Below, one piece after another: positions 1 to 8,048 of a stretch of 64,000 nt of DNA. Location of the stretch: assembly GCA_965214485.1 (NCBI GenBank), contig CBDCBW010000017.1:1-64000 (forward strand). Reading direction: 5' to 3'. The position numbers and the translations under genes were made by a program. The stretch comes from JANQRZ01 sp965214485. GTDB taxonomy: Bacteria > Bacteroidota > Rhodothermia > Rhodothermales > JANQRZ01. Each line of letters begins with the position of its first letter. Position 1 is the stretch's first letter. Below the pieces are notes generated by a model. It ran no database searches. It saw only the letters and a program-made list of their open reading frames with translations, and was not told the origin of the DNA.

Positions 1-84
1 GTTCGGGGCGACGGCGAGCGAGCGCTGCCCGCCGCTGTGGGCGCGGCGCACGTCGCGCTCGGTGATGAGGGGGCGTCCGGGCAT
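1..84 (-). CDS. N-terminal fragment of an unidentified protein
   Basis: An ATG at 84 opens a minus-strand frame that runs off the left edge of the window, giving 28 residues beginning MPGRPLITERDVRRAHSG. The pattern 'LITERDVR' near a start resembles the N-terminal segment of some microcompartment or ethanolamine-utilisation-type proteins (IITEADVR...). That is only a resemblance over a short stretch. The frame is divergent from the glutamate dehydrogenase gene, leaving about 210 bp between the two starts in which no other gene is seen. Confidence 0.4.
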   Translation of the reverse strand, partial: MPGRPLITERDVRRAHSGGQRSLAVAPN

Positions 85-293
85 GGCGGGAAGCTACGGC
101 AGGGCGTGGAAAGAGAACCCGATCCAGCTACCCGGACCCTCGTGCCGAGGCTCGTTCCCTCCCCGCTCCCGCTTCCCCCCACGCGCCGTCCGGGCTGGCG
201 CGCTCCGCCTTTTCTGCCCCGTCGCTTCCCTTTGTCGAAAGCGCTTCCGTTAACTTCGGCGCTCACACGTCCGCCCATCCTTCACCGCCCGTC

Positions 294-1568
294 ATGCCGT
301 CCATCGTCCAGGAACGCCCGAAGGTCTCTGCCTACGAAATCGCCACCGCCAACTTCGCCCGCGCCGCCGACGTGATCGGCCTCGACGACGAGTGGCGCAC
401 CCTCATCCGCCGGCCGTTCCGCGAGATGAAGGTCGAGGTCCCGCTCCACATGGAGAACGGCACGCTGCGGACCTACACCGGCTACCGCATCCAGCACAAC
501 GGCGCGCGCGGGCCGTTCAAGGGCGGCATCCGCTTCTCGCCGCTCGTCGACGCCGACGAGGTCCGGGCGCTCGCCGAGATGATGACCTACAAGACGGCGC
601 TCGTCGACGTCCCCTTCGGCGGGGGCAAGGGCGGGATCAACGTGGACCCGCGCGAGCTGACGACGCGCGAGCTCGAGCAGCTCACGCGGCGCTACATCTC
701 GCGCATCCACCTCATCCTCGGGCCGAACCGCGACGTGCCCGCGCCGGACCTGGGCTCGAACGCCCAGGTGATGGCGTGGATCGTGGACCAGTACGGACGC
801 CAGCACGGGCACTCGCCGGCCGTCGTCACCGGCAAGCCGCTCGAGCTCGGCGGCTCGCCGGGGCGCGAGGCGGCGACGGGGCGCGGCGTGATGATCTGCA
901 CGCTCGAGGCCGCGAAGGACCTCGAGATGGAGGTCACCGACCTCCGCGTGGCCGTGCAGGGCTTCGGCAACGTCGGGATGTGGGCGGCGGCGCTGCTCGA
1001 CCAGCAGGGCGCGAAGGTCGTCGCCATCTCGGACGTCTCGGGCGGGCTCTTCAACGGCGACGGCCTCGACATCCAGGACATCCGCGACTACAAGGACGCG
1101 CAGGACCACAAGACCATCGAGGGCTACGACGCCCCCGGCGTCCAGCACGTCGCCCACGCCGACTTCATGGGCGTCGACTGCAACGTCCTCATCCCGGCCG
1201 CGGTCGAGTCGGCCATCCACGAGGGCAACGTCGACGGCGTCAAGGCGAAGCTCGTCGTCGAGGGGGCCAACCTCCCGGTCACGCCCGAGGCGGACCGGCG
1301 GCTGACCGAGCGCGGGGTGCTCGTCCTCCCGGACCTGCTCGCGAACGCGGGCGGCGTGACGGTGTCGTACTTCGAGTGGAGCCAGAACTTCCAGCAGTTC
1401 CGCTGGGACGAGGCCGACGTCAACAGCCGCCTCGAGGCGATCATGCTCAAGGCCTACCGCGCCGTGCGCGACCGCGCGCAGCACTACGACGTGACGATGC
1501 GCGAGGGGGCCTTCGTCGTCGCCGTCGAGCGCGTCGTCCGCGCCGAGAAGCTGCGCGGGATGCTGTAA
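294..1568 (+). CDS. gdhA: Glu/Leu/Phe/Val family dehydrogenase, probably glutamate dehydrogenase
   Basis: This 424-residue cytoplasmic enzyme should catalyse the reversible NAD(P)-dependent oxidative deamination of glutamate to 2-oxoglutarate and ammonia. The substrate half carries GPFKGGIRF (Lys76), Lys100 and the catalytic GGGKGG lysine at residue 112. The Rossmann half carries GFGNVG at about 223-228 and the usual NAD-binding fold to the C-terminus. Length matches the hexameric short-form family. The ATG at 294 directly precedes a typical N-terminus; a large antisense open frame over the gene is a codon-bias shadow. The gene converges on the EnvC-like gene. Cofactor preference cannot be read from the sequence. 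Confidence 0.93.
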   Translation: MPSIVQERPKVSAYEIATANFARAADVIGLDDEWRTLIRRPFREMKVEVPLHMENGTLRTYTGYRIQHNGARGPFKGGIRFSPLVDADEVRALAEMMTYKTALVDVPFGGGKGGINVDPRELTTRELEQLTRRYISRIHLILGPNRDVPAPDLGSNAQVMAWIVDQYGRQHGHSPAVVTGKPLELGGSPGREAATGRGVMICTLEAAKDLEMEVTDLRVAVQGFGNVGMWAAALLDQQGAKVVAISDVSGGLFNGDGLDIQDIRDYKDAQDHKTIEGYDAPGVQHVAHADFMGVDCNVLIPAAVESAIHEGNVDGVKAKLVVEGANLPVTPEADRRLTERGVLVLPDLLANAGGVTVSYFEWSQNFQQFRWDEADVNSRLEAIMLKAYRAVRDRAQHYDVTMREGAFVVAVERVVRAEKLRGML

Positions 1569-1572
1569 GAGT

Positions 1573-1660
1573 GGAAGCGAGGACGAGCGGAAGTGCGGAA
1601 GAGGGACTCGGCGGTGAATCCTGAAATCTTCCGCTCTTTCTTTCCTTCGCTCTTCCGCTC
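1573..1660. repeat. Imperfect inverted repeat between convergent genes
   Basis: A purine-rich arm built from short GGAAG/GAGCGG units (1573-1604) faces a pyrimidine-rich arm (1628-1668) whose reverse complement matches it well (GAGCGGAAG motifs). It lies between two convergent stop codons, so it could act as a bidirectional terminator. It belongs to a type of quasi-palindromic spacer seen elsewhere in the window. Confidence 0.6.
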
Positions 1661-2980
1661 CTACTTCCTCACGAGCCACCCCGCCGGGTCCACGGCCTCG
1701 CCGCTGGCGAAGAGCGCGAAGAACACGCCCGCGCCGAGGGGGTCGTCGGCGGTGCCGGCGCGGCCCACGCCCTGCCCGGCCTGGACCTCCTGCCCCTGCC
1801 GCACGTCTACCGACGAGAGGTTGCCGTAGATCGTCGCGTAGGCCCCGTGCGAGACCATGATGCAGGTCCCGTAGCCCGGCATCGCGAAGACCCGGCTCAC
1901 GCGCCCGCCGAAGACCGCGCGGACGGACGCCGCCGGTGCCGTCGAGAGCTCCAGCCCGATGCTCTTGGTCTTAGTGCCGTGGACCGGGTGCGTCCGCGTC
2001 CCGAACGGGCCGGTCACGACGCCGTTCGCCGGCCACGGCAGCCGCCCCCGGTTCTGCCGGAACGAGCCGGTGAGCTCGACGAAGGCGGACTCGGCGGCTT
2101 CGGCGGCGCGGGCCGCCTCGGCGTTGCCGGCGGCGCGGGCGCGCTCGGCCTCGGCGCGAGCGCGCTCGGCCTCGCGGCGGCGGGCGGCCTCGGCGGCGGC
2201 GATCATCGCCTGGATGCGCTGCTCGAGGCGGTTCACGTCGTCCTGCCTCTGCTGGAGCTCGGCCTGGAGGCCGGTGCGCTGCTGCCGGAGCTCGGCGACG
2301 AGCGCGGCGCGCTGGCCCTTGCGCTGGGCGAGGGCCTGCTGCTCGGTGCGCACCTCGGCCAGCAGCGTGTCGATGCGCGCCGCCGACGAGTCGAGCGCGG
2401 CCTGGCGGCCCGCGAGCGCCCGCTGCGTCTCGGTGATCTGGCCGAGCTTGCTCTGGCGCTGGCGGCTGAAGCGCTGGAGGTAGCGCGCCCGGACGAGCAT
2501 CTGGTTGATCGACCCCGCCGAGAGGATCAGCGCGAGGTCGCCGGCGCGCCCGCGCATGTAGGCGTTGCGGGCGTGGACGGCGTACTCCTCCTTGAGCGTC
2601 CGCAGCTCCTCTTCGAGCCTCGCGGTAGACCGCTGAATCCCGACGGCCTCGTTGCTGAGCAGGGCCTGCTGCTCGCGGTACGAGCCGATGAGGGCCTCGC
2701 GCACGGCGATCTCGCGGTCGAGCGCGTCGAGGGCAGCGGCGGCGTCGGTCTCCTCACGCCGGGTGCGGGAGAGCCGCTGCTCGTAGTCCGCGATCTGCGA
2801 CCGAAGCTCGCGGAGACGCTCCTCGGCGGCGCGCTGGTCGGTCTGCGCAGCGGCGGGCCGCGCCGTCACGGCGAGAACCAGCAAGAGGAGGCCGCGCGCC
2901 GCGAGAGCCAGCAGACGGGCGGCGCGCCGGCTGCGCTCGGGCGGACTGGGCTCGGGAGGACTGGAAAGGCGGGGTCGCAT
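1661..2980 (-). CDS. EnvC-like murein hydrolase activator (coiled coil plus LytM/M23 domain)
   Basis: 439 residues. A hydrophobic signal segment ends around residue 46 (ARPAAAQ) and should direct export. A long coiled coil with heptad-like Ala/Glu/Arg/Leu repeats runs from about 47 to 290 (rich in EAARRREAERARAEAE-type sequence). A C-terminal LytM domain starts near 311 with GPFGTRTHPVHGT. The Zn-site positions look degenerate: the usual G-[IL]-D is GLELS and the final H-x-H strand reads FFALF, although one His remains in VSHGAY. This fits EnvC-type proteins, which activate amidases at the septum rather than cut peptidoglycan. An active peptidase is less likely. The DUF4292 gene lies immediately upstream on the same strand. 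Confidence 0.82.
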   Translation of the reverse strand: MRPRLSSPPEPSPPERSRRAARLLALAARGLLLLVLAVTARPAAAQTDQRAAEERLRELRSQIADYEQRLSRTRREETDAAAALDALDREIAVREALIGSYREQQALLSNEAVGIQRSTARLEEELRTLKEEYAVHARNAYMRGRAGDLALILSAGSINQMLVRARYLQRFSRQRQSKLGQITETQRALAGRQAALDSSAARIDTLLAEVRTEQQALAQRKGQRAALVAELRQQRTGLQAELQQRQDDVNRLEQRIQAMIAAAEAARRREAERARAEAERARAAGNAEAARAAEAAESAFVELTGSFRQNRGRLPWPANGVVTGPFGTRTHPVHGTKTKSIGLELSTAPAASVRAVFGGRVSRVFAMPGYGTCIMVSHGAYATIYGNLSSVDVRQGQEVQAGQGVGRAGTADDPLGAGVFFALFASGEAVDPAGWLVRK

Positions 2981-3000
2981 GGGAGCAGGCAGGGACGAAT

Positions 3001-3028
3001 CAGTCGACCCGGATCAGTCGAGCCGGAT
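3001..3028. repeat. 14-bp imperfect tandem duplication at the DUF4292 stop codon
   Basis: Two copies of CAGTCGAnCCGGAT (3001-3014 and 3015-3028). The stop codon of the DUF4292 gene (3014-3016) spans the boundary between the copies, so the C-terminus is encoded within the second copy. Confidence 0.6.
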
Positions 3029-3775
3029 CACCTCGGCGTCACCGGGGGAGAACGGGAAGTCGAGCGAGGCCGGGTTGAGGGTGAGCGTGCGGTGCTCGAC
3101 CGTGATGCTGAGCGCGCCCGCCGGGTTGCGGAGCACGACGCGGCGCGGCAGCACCCGGCCCTCGACCGCGTCGAAGGCCTCGAAGACGCGCTCGTCCACA
3201 AGCTGCCCGGCGTCGAACGCCTGGTAGCGCACCGTCCGCCACGTCGCCGGATCGACGGTGAAGCGCTCGGCCGGGCTCGTGAGCACGTAGGCGCTGCCGT
3301 CGTTCTGGAGCGTCCAGCCCTCGCCGGCCCCCGGTCGGAGCCTGCCGAGGAGCGTGTCGAACAGCTCCCGCGTCCCGATCTCGCTCGGCAGGAACCGCGC
3401 CGCCGCGTCGATGGAGCCGACGTAGAGCCGTCCGTTCAGCTTGTCCCACGCCGAGAACCGCTCCGGCGTGGCGAGCGCCCGGGCCACCTCGATCCCGAGC
3501 ACGGCGCGCGCCGAGGCCCAGAGCGTGTCGGCGGCGCGCTGCCGGAGGGTCACCGAGAGGTCGGCGTCGCGCTCGGGCGAGCGGACCGCCACCCTGGCCT
3601 GGCTCGAGAACGCCGCGAGCGAGTCCTGGGCCGCCACCGTCTCCATCAGCAGGACGATCTGCGCGGCGGTGTGGTTCGGGAAGTCCGCCGGGGGGCCGAG
3701 GTCCGGCGCGTCGCGGACGAGCGGCCGGGCGCACCCGGCGACGAGCAGCAGGACGGAGGCGAGGAGCAGGCGCAC
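3014..3775 (-). CDS. DUF4292-type lipoprotein
   Basis: 253 residues with a lipoprotein signal peptide (LLLVAGC, Cys at about 15), so probably anchored in a membrane facing the periplasm. The rest is a beta-rich domain of the kind annotated DUF4292 in Bacteroidota, an uncharacterised family related in size and layout to LolA/LolB-type lipid-binding proteins. The call rests on overall resemblance. It lies between the TPR gene and the EnvC-like gene, all on the minus strand, in an arrangement (TPR - DUF4292 - EnvC) often conserved in this phylum. That context suggests an envelope-assembly role, which is inference. Confidence 0.7.
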   Translation of the reverse strand: MRLLLASVLLLVAGCARPLVRDAPDLGPPADFPNHTAAQIVLLMETVAAQDSLAAFSSQARVAVRSPERDADLSVTLRQRAADTLWASARAVLGIEVARALATPERFSAWDKLNGRLYVGSIDAAARFLPSEIGTRELFDTLLGRLRPGAGEGWTLQNDGSAYVLTSPAERFTVDPATWRTVRYQAFDAGQLVDERVFEAFDAVEGRVLPRRVVLRNPAGALSITVEHRTLTLNPASLDFPFSPGDAEVIRLD

Positions 3776-3856
3776 GAGAGGCAGGGCGGATCGCGTGGGG
3801 AGCGGAGCGGTGCCTCGGACGGGCGAGGCCGGCGGTGAAGTATACCGCCGCTCGCC

Positions 3857-3899
3857 TACGGTGCGCGTCGCTTACGGTGCGCGTCGCTTACGGTGCGCG
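3857..3899. repeat. 16-bp tandem repeat at the 3' end of the TPR gene
   Basis: Two perfect copies and a partial third copy of TACGGTGCGCGTCGCT (3857-3872, 3873-3888, 3889-3899). The TPR stop codon (3888-3890) lies at the junction of copies two and three, so the duplication sets the C-terminus. Confidence 0.8.
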
Positions 3900-5120
3900 G
3901 CCTTCGAGCTTTTGGCGGAGCCGCTGCCGGTCGCCAGGGGCGAGGCCGGCGGCGCGGCCGAGCGCCTCGAGCAGCGCCGCCCGCTCAGCGTCCGCCGGGT
4001 CCTCCGCGAGCAGGTCCTCCGCGAGCAGGTCCTCCGCGAGCAGATCGACGGCCTCCTCGAACAGGCGGACCGCCTCGCCGGGGCGTCCGGCCTCGGCGTG
4101 GGCGAGGGCCGCGACGCGGAGGAGCGCCACCTGGCCGGGGAAGAGCAGCGTCGCCTCGGCGGCAGCATCGAGCGCGGCGGCGGGGTCCCCGTTGCGGAGG
4201 TGGGCGAGGACGAGCTGCTCCCACCCGGCGAGGTTGCCCGGCTCCTCGGCCAGCGACTGGGCGAGCGCGTCGGCAGAGACCTCGGGGGCCGACGCCGCGG
4301 GGGCCGAGGGGTGCACGCGCGCGGCGGCCTCGTCGTCGCCCCGGTCGCGGTGGAGCGCGGCGAGCGCGGCGCGGGCGTCGGTGTCGGCGGGCCGCTCGGC
4401 GACGAGCGCCTCGAGCGTCGCCACGGCGTCGGCGCTCCGTCCGGCGCGGGCATAGGACGCAGCGAGCCGGCGGCGGAGGGCGGCGTCCGACGGGTCGAGG
4501 GCGGCGAGGGCTTCGAGCGACCGGACCGCCCCGGCGGCGTCGCCGAGGCGCTCGTAGAGCCCCAGCATCCGCGTCCGCACCGCCCCGCTCTCGCCGACGC
4601 GCTCGAGCACGCGCTCGAGGCTGGCGAGGGCCTCCTCGAGGTGACCGCTCTGCTGCTGGACGCGGGCGAGGGCCGTCAGCGCCGTCACGTCGCGGGGGTC
4701 GAGCCCGAGCAGGCGCTGGTAGGTCTCGGCTGCCGCGTCGGTTTCCCCGGCGCTGAGCTGGAGGCGGGCGAGCAGGTGGTAGGTGCTCGGCTCGTCCGGG
4801 GCCGCCCCGGCGGCCTGGGCCGCGAAGTAGAGCGCCGCCGCGCCGTCGCCCTCCGCCTCGTGCGCCTCGGCCAGGGCCGCGAGCACGGCGGCCTCGCCGG
4901 GCCGGAGCTCGAGCGCGCGCTCGTACTGCTCGATCGCCGCCGGGTGGTCGCCGAGGTAGGCCCGCGTCATCCCGCGGACGAAGGCCTGCTCGGCGCGGAT
5001 CGCGCGGAGCGTGTCGCGCGGAGCGTGCTTGACGGCCTCGGCGGCGTCGAGCCGCTCCTGCGCGGCAGCGGGAAGGCAGAGCGCGGAGACGAGGCCCAGG
5101 AAAAGGAGAGAGCGGAGCAT
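3888..5120 (-). CDS. Secreted or periplasmic tetratricopeptide-repeat protein
   Basis: 410 residues starting at MLRSLLFLGLVSALCLPAAAQ, a clear signal peptide. I chose this start at 5120 because the much longer open frame upstream is antisense to the YfcC gene. Successive TPR units follow (repeats such as AAVLAALAEAHEAEGDGAAAL and TALTALARVQQQSGHLEEAL) through about residue 385. Near the C-terminus a 15-bp DNA repeat gives three consecutive LLAED units. TPR proteins are scaffolds for protein-protein contacts. The partner is unknown, but the adjacent DUF4292 and EnvC-like genes suggest an envelope role. Confidence 0.82.
   Translation of the reverse strand: MLRSLLFLGLVSALCLPAAAQERLDAAEAVKHAPRDTLRAIRAEQAFVRGMTRAYLGDHPAAIEQYERALELRPGEAAVLAALAEAHEAEGDGAAALYFAAQAAGAAPDEPSTYHLLARLQLSAGETDAAAETYQRLLGLDPRDVTALTALARVQQQSGHLEEALASLERVLERVGESGAVRTRMLGLYERLGDAAGAVRSLEALAALDPSDAALRRRLAASYARAGRSADAVATLEALVAERPADTDARAALAALHRDRGDDEAAARVHPSAPAASAPEVSADALAQSLAEEPGNLAGWEQLVLAHLRNGDPAAALDAAAEATLLFPGQVALLRVAALAHAEAGRPGEAVRLFEEAVDLLAEDLLAEDLLAEDPADAERAALLEALGRAAGLAPGDRQRLRQKLEGRAP
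3999..4043. repeat. 15-bp x3 in-frame tandem repeat inside the TPR gene
   Basis: Three perfect copies of GTCCTCCGCGAGCAG; read on the minus strand they encode LLAED three times. The period keeps the frame, so copy number could vary without breaking the gene. Confidence 0.85.
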
Positions 5121-5194
5121 GGTTGCACGGGGATCGGTCCGAGCCCCTGATACGCGCGGAGGCGCAAAAGTTCGACGCGCGCGGGGTAGCTTAG

Positions 5195-5226
5195 CGCTCG
5201 CCCCGCCCACCGCTCGCCCCGCCCAC
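5195..5226. repeat. 16-bp tandem duplication upstream of the YfcC-type gene
   Basis: Two perfect copies of CGCTCGCCCCGCCCAC, ending 17 bp before the ATG at 5244, so they lie in the leader or promoter region of that gene. Confidence 0.8.
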
Positions 5227-5243
5227 CGCCTCACCGCCCGCCG

Positions 5244-6719
5244 ATGCAGCTCTCCCGATTCAAGGCCCCCGACACGACCCTCATCATCTTCTCGATCATC
5301 GTCCTCGCGGCGGTGCTGACGTGGATCGTCCCGGCGGGCGAGTACGAAAAGGCCGAGATCATGGTCGAAGGCGCGGGGATGCGCGAGGTCGTCGTCCCCG
5401 GCTCGTTCCGCACCGTCGAGCGCGCCTTCGACGGGCCGCTCGACCGGCTCGGGCACACGGTCGCCGTCGTCCTGCAAGCCCCAATCCTCGGGTTCATCGA
5501 CGAGGACGCCGCGCCGATCATCGCGTTCGTCCTGCTCGTCGGCGGGGCGTTCGCGGTGCTGCAGGAGACCGGCGCGGTCGAGGCGTCGCTGCGGCGGCTC
5601 GTCGCGGCGTCGCAGCGCTCGCGGGCGGTCGCGGTGCTGACGATCCCGGTCTTCATGGCGGTCTTCTCGCTGGGCGGGGCCGTCTTCGGCATGGCCGAGG
5701 AGACGATCCCGTTCGTCCTCATCTTCGTCCCGCTCGCGCTGGCGCTCGGCTACGACTCGGTGACCGGCGTGGCGATCCCGTTCCTCGGCGCGGCGGCGGG
5801 CTTCGCCGGGGCGTTCCTCAACCCGTTCACGGTGGGCGTGGCGCAGGGCATCGCGGCAGTCCCGCTGTTCTCCGGCGTCGGCTTCCGCGTCGGCCTGTGG
5901 GCCGTGGTGACGGCCGTGGTGACGGCCTTCGTGATGGCCCACGCGGCGCGCGTCCGCCGCGACCCACGGCGCAGCCCGACCTTCGAGGCCGACGAGCGGA
6001 AGCGGCGCGGCGGCCTGCACCTCGACGCCGAGGGCATCGCCGAGCGCCCCGCCGGGGGCGCGCTGCCGGCGCTGACGAGCCGGCAGCGCGGGGTCCTCGC
6101 CCTGTTCGGGCTCGGCATCGCCGCGCTCGTCTTCGGCGTGCTCCGCTACGGGTGGTACATCACCGAGATCGCGGCGCTCTTCGTCGCGCTCGGCATCGTG
6201 ATGGGAGCCGCCGGCGGGCTGGGGGCCAACGGCACCGCGCGGGCGTTCATGGCCGGGGCGAAGGACCTCGTCGCGACCGCCATCATCATCGGGCTGGCTC
6301 GCGGGATCCTCGTCGTGCTGCAGGACGGGCAGGTGATCGACACGATCCTGCACGCGCTCGCCTCCGGCCTCGAGGGCACCGGCTCCACCGTGGCGGCGAT
6401 GGCGATGTTCGGGGCGCAGACGGTGATCAACTTCTTCGTCCCGAGTGGGAGCGGGCAGGCCGCGCTCACGATGCCGCTGATGGCCCCGCTCTCGGACCTG
6501 GTCGGCGTGAGCCGGCAGACGGCGGTGCTGGCGTTCCAGCTGGGCGACGGCTTCACGAACATGATCGTTCCGACGAGCGCCGTGCTGATGGGCGCGCTCA
6601 CGCTGGCCGAGGTGCCGTGGCAGACGTGGGCGCGGTGGGTGCTCCCGCTCCAACTCGGCCTGTTCGCCCTCGGCCTCGCCGCGCTCGCCGTGGCCGTCTC
6701 GCTGGGGTGGGGGGGCTGA
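5244..6719 (+). CDS. YfcC-family membrane carrier
   Basis: 491-residue polytopic inner-membrane protein. It opens with RFKAPDTTLIIFSIIVLAAV and TWIVPAGEY, the signature start of YfcC proteins (related to the C4-dicarboxylate/AbgT-type carriers). About a dozen hydrophobic segments follow, with a conserved re-entrant-like NFFVPSGSGQAALTMP near residue 395 and a similar motif FTNMIVPTSAVLMG near 435. Substrate is unknown for most members; carboxylates or amino-acid-like anions are suggested by the family. It is translationally coupled (TGATG overlap) to the esterase gene that follows. Confidence 0.85.
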   Translation: MQLSRFKAPDTTLIIFSIIVLAAVLTWIVPAGEYEKAEIMVEGAGMREVVVPGSFRTVERAFDGPLDRLGHTVAVVLQAPILGFIDEDAAPIIAFVLLVGGAFAVLQETGAVEASLRRLVAASQRSRAVAVLTIPVFMAVFSLGGAVFGMAEETIPFVLIFVPLALALGYDSVTGVAIPFLGAAAGFAGAFLNPFTVGVAQGIAAVPLFSGVGFRVGLWAVVTAVVTAFVMAHAARVRRDPRRSPTFEADERKRRGGLHLDAEGIAERPAGGALPALTSRQRGVLALFGLGIAALVFGVLRYGWYITEIAALFVALGIVMGAAGGLGANGTARAFMAGAKDLVATAIIIGLARGILVVLQDGQVIDTILHALASGLEGTGSTVAAMAMFGAQTVINFFVPSGSGQAALTMPLMAPLSDLVGVSRQTAVLAFQLGDGFTNMIVPTSAVLMGALTLAEVPWQTWARWVLPLQLGLFALGLAALAVAVSLGWGG

Positions 6720-7726
6720 TGGCTCCCGTCCCTCGCCCCCCGGCCGAAGCGGTCCGCGCCGCCCGCGAAGAGGCCGGGGCTGCCGTCGGCGCGCTGGCCT
6801 TCTGCGCCGCGCGGCGAGCGCTGGTCCTGGCCGTCGCCCTCGGGGTGAGCGGGTGCTCGGTGATCTACAGCCTCGGCATCGGATTCGTCTACGACGAGGT
6901 CGCGCTGCCCGAGGCGCAGGTCGTCCGCGACGTCCGCTACGTCGAAGGCTCGGACCTGGACAAGCACCGGCTGAACCTCTTCCTGCCTTCGCCGCGCAGC
7001 CCGCGCCCGTGGCCGGCGGTCGTCTTCGTCCACGGCGGCGGGTGGACCGAGGGCGACAAGGACCTCGCCTTCGGCGGGGCCGACGTCTACGGCAACATCG
7101 GGCGCTACTTTGCGAGCCGAGGCATCGGGGCCGCCGTGGTGGGCTACCGGCTGCTGCACGACGTGACGCCGGAGGGGCAGATCGAGGACGTGGCGGACGC
7201 CGTCGCCTGGGTCGGCGAGCACATCGCCCTCTACGGCGGCGACCCCGGCGCGCTCTTCCTCATGGGGCACTCCGCCGGGGCGCAGCTCGCCACCCGCGTC
7301 GCCCTCGACCCCGACGCCCTGCCCGGCACCGAGGCCTTCGGCGTGTGCGGCGTCATCGCCGTCAGCGGCGCGGCCTACGACCTGAGCGACCCGGAGACCT
7401 ACGCCCTCAGCAACGACCCCGCCTACTACGCCCGCCGCTTCAACCCAACCGGCACCGATGCCGATTGGCAAACCGAGGCCTCGCCGATCCGCTTCGCCCG
7501 CGCCGACGCCCCTCCGTTTCTGATCCTCTACGCCGGAGGCGAAAGCAAGGCGTTGCAGCGCCAGTCCAGGCTCCTCGACGCCGCGCTGAGGGAGGCCGGA
7601 GCCCAGAGCGAGGTCGTCGTCGTCCCCGGCCAGAGCCACGAGCGGATCGTGCTCGCCCTCAGCCGCGACGACCAGACCGCCGGTCCGGCGATGCTGGGTT
7701 TCGTGCGCGAGACTGAATGCCGGTGA
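6719..7726 (+). CDS. Alpha/beta-hydrolase (esterase/carboxylesterase), putative lipoprotein
   Basis: 335 residues from the ATG that overlaps the preceding stop. A hydrophobic stretch ends in a lipobox-like GVSGC (Cys46), so a shorter start near residue 30 and membrane anchoring are possible. The oxyanion motif HGGGW lies at 105-109 and the nucleophile elbow GHSAG at 183-187 (Ser185). An acidic residue follows in the usual place and the catalytic His is in GQSHERI near the C-terminus. This matches the HSL/BD-FAE-like esterases. The substrate is unknown. It probably forms a two-gene operon with the carrier, perhaps hydrolysing an ester outside the cell before uptake of the product (inference). 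Confidence 0.85.
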   Translation: MAPVPRPPAEAVRAAREEAGAAVGALAFCAARRALVLAVALGVSGCSVIYSLGIGFVYDEVALPEAQVVRDVRYVEGSDLDKHRLNLFLPSPRSPRPWPAVVFVHGGGWTEGDKDLAFGGADVYGNIGRYFASRGIGAAVVGYRLLHDVTPEGQIEDVADAVAWVGEHIALYGGDPGALFLMGHSAGAQLATRVALDPDALPGTEAFGVCGVIAVSGAAYDLSDPETYALSNDPAYYARRFNPTGTDADWQTEASPIRFARADAPPFLILYAGGESKALQRQSRLLDAALREAGAQSEVVVVPGQSHERIVLALSRDDQTAGPAMLGFVRETECR

Positions 7727-8048
7727 GAGGGTAGTCTCGCGGGTGGGCCTCGTCTTCGAGCGGCCGTTTGCTACGCGTTCTCCGGCTATAAGCTCTCGAA
7801 CTCTGACGGCTCGACAGGTCAGATGAGACTGTCACTAGATGTGGAGATCGATCTTACATATAGTACCTCTATCTTAAGTATAATAGGTGGTTATTGAGCC
7901 TGCGCCTTCGATCAGACAGGAAATGTCCGGGGCGATGTCGTACTCCGGCCGCTTTTTACAAGAATACAGTAGAGGGACTGCCTCCTACCTCTCTGCGACT
8001 CCTCATCTCACCCTACTCCACTCAGCCGCCCCTCATTGGGGCACCGCC
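7727..8048. other. Low-G+C spacer before the cassette-like region
   Basis: 322 bp without a convincing gene. The right two thirds is clearly more A+T-rich than the housekeeping DNA to its left and contains a candidate promoter (7854-7884). I looked for an attI or attC site here and found only a GTTATTG at 7891 without a matching partner arm. This is the point where base composition changes and the accessory region begins. Confidence 0.5.
7854..7884 (+). promoter_or_regulatory. Candidate promoter for the FG-GAP gene
   Basis: TATAAT at 7879-7884 with TTACAT at 7854-7859, spacing 19 bp, in the most A+T-rich patch of the region. It would give a leader of about 155 nt before the ATG at 8049. The -10 is perfect, the -35 and spacing are not. 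Bacteroidota often use a different consensus, so this may be a promoter read mainly in a donor host. Confidence 0.35.

Noticed and set aside
282..1679. Long antisense open frame over the glutamate dehydrogenase gene
   Set aside because: It is a codon-bias shadow: high G+C at third positions keeps the opposite strand open. The protein has no recognisable domain and the sense strand is a clear enzyme. The same reasoning removed many long antisense frames throughout.
6719..6721. Fusion of the YfcC carrier and the esterase
   Set aside because: They are in different frames with a TGATG overlap; this is translational coupling of two genes.
7887..8048. Upstream extension of the FG-GAP gene to an earlier in-frame ATG
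   Set aside because: It would place over 50 residues before a standard signal peptide. The ATG at 8049 gives a normal export signal.
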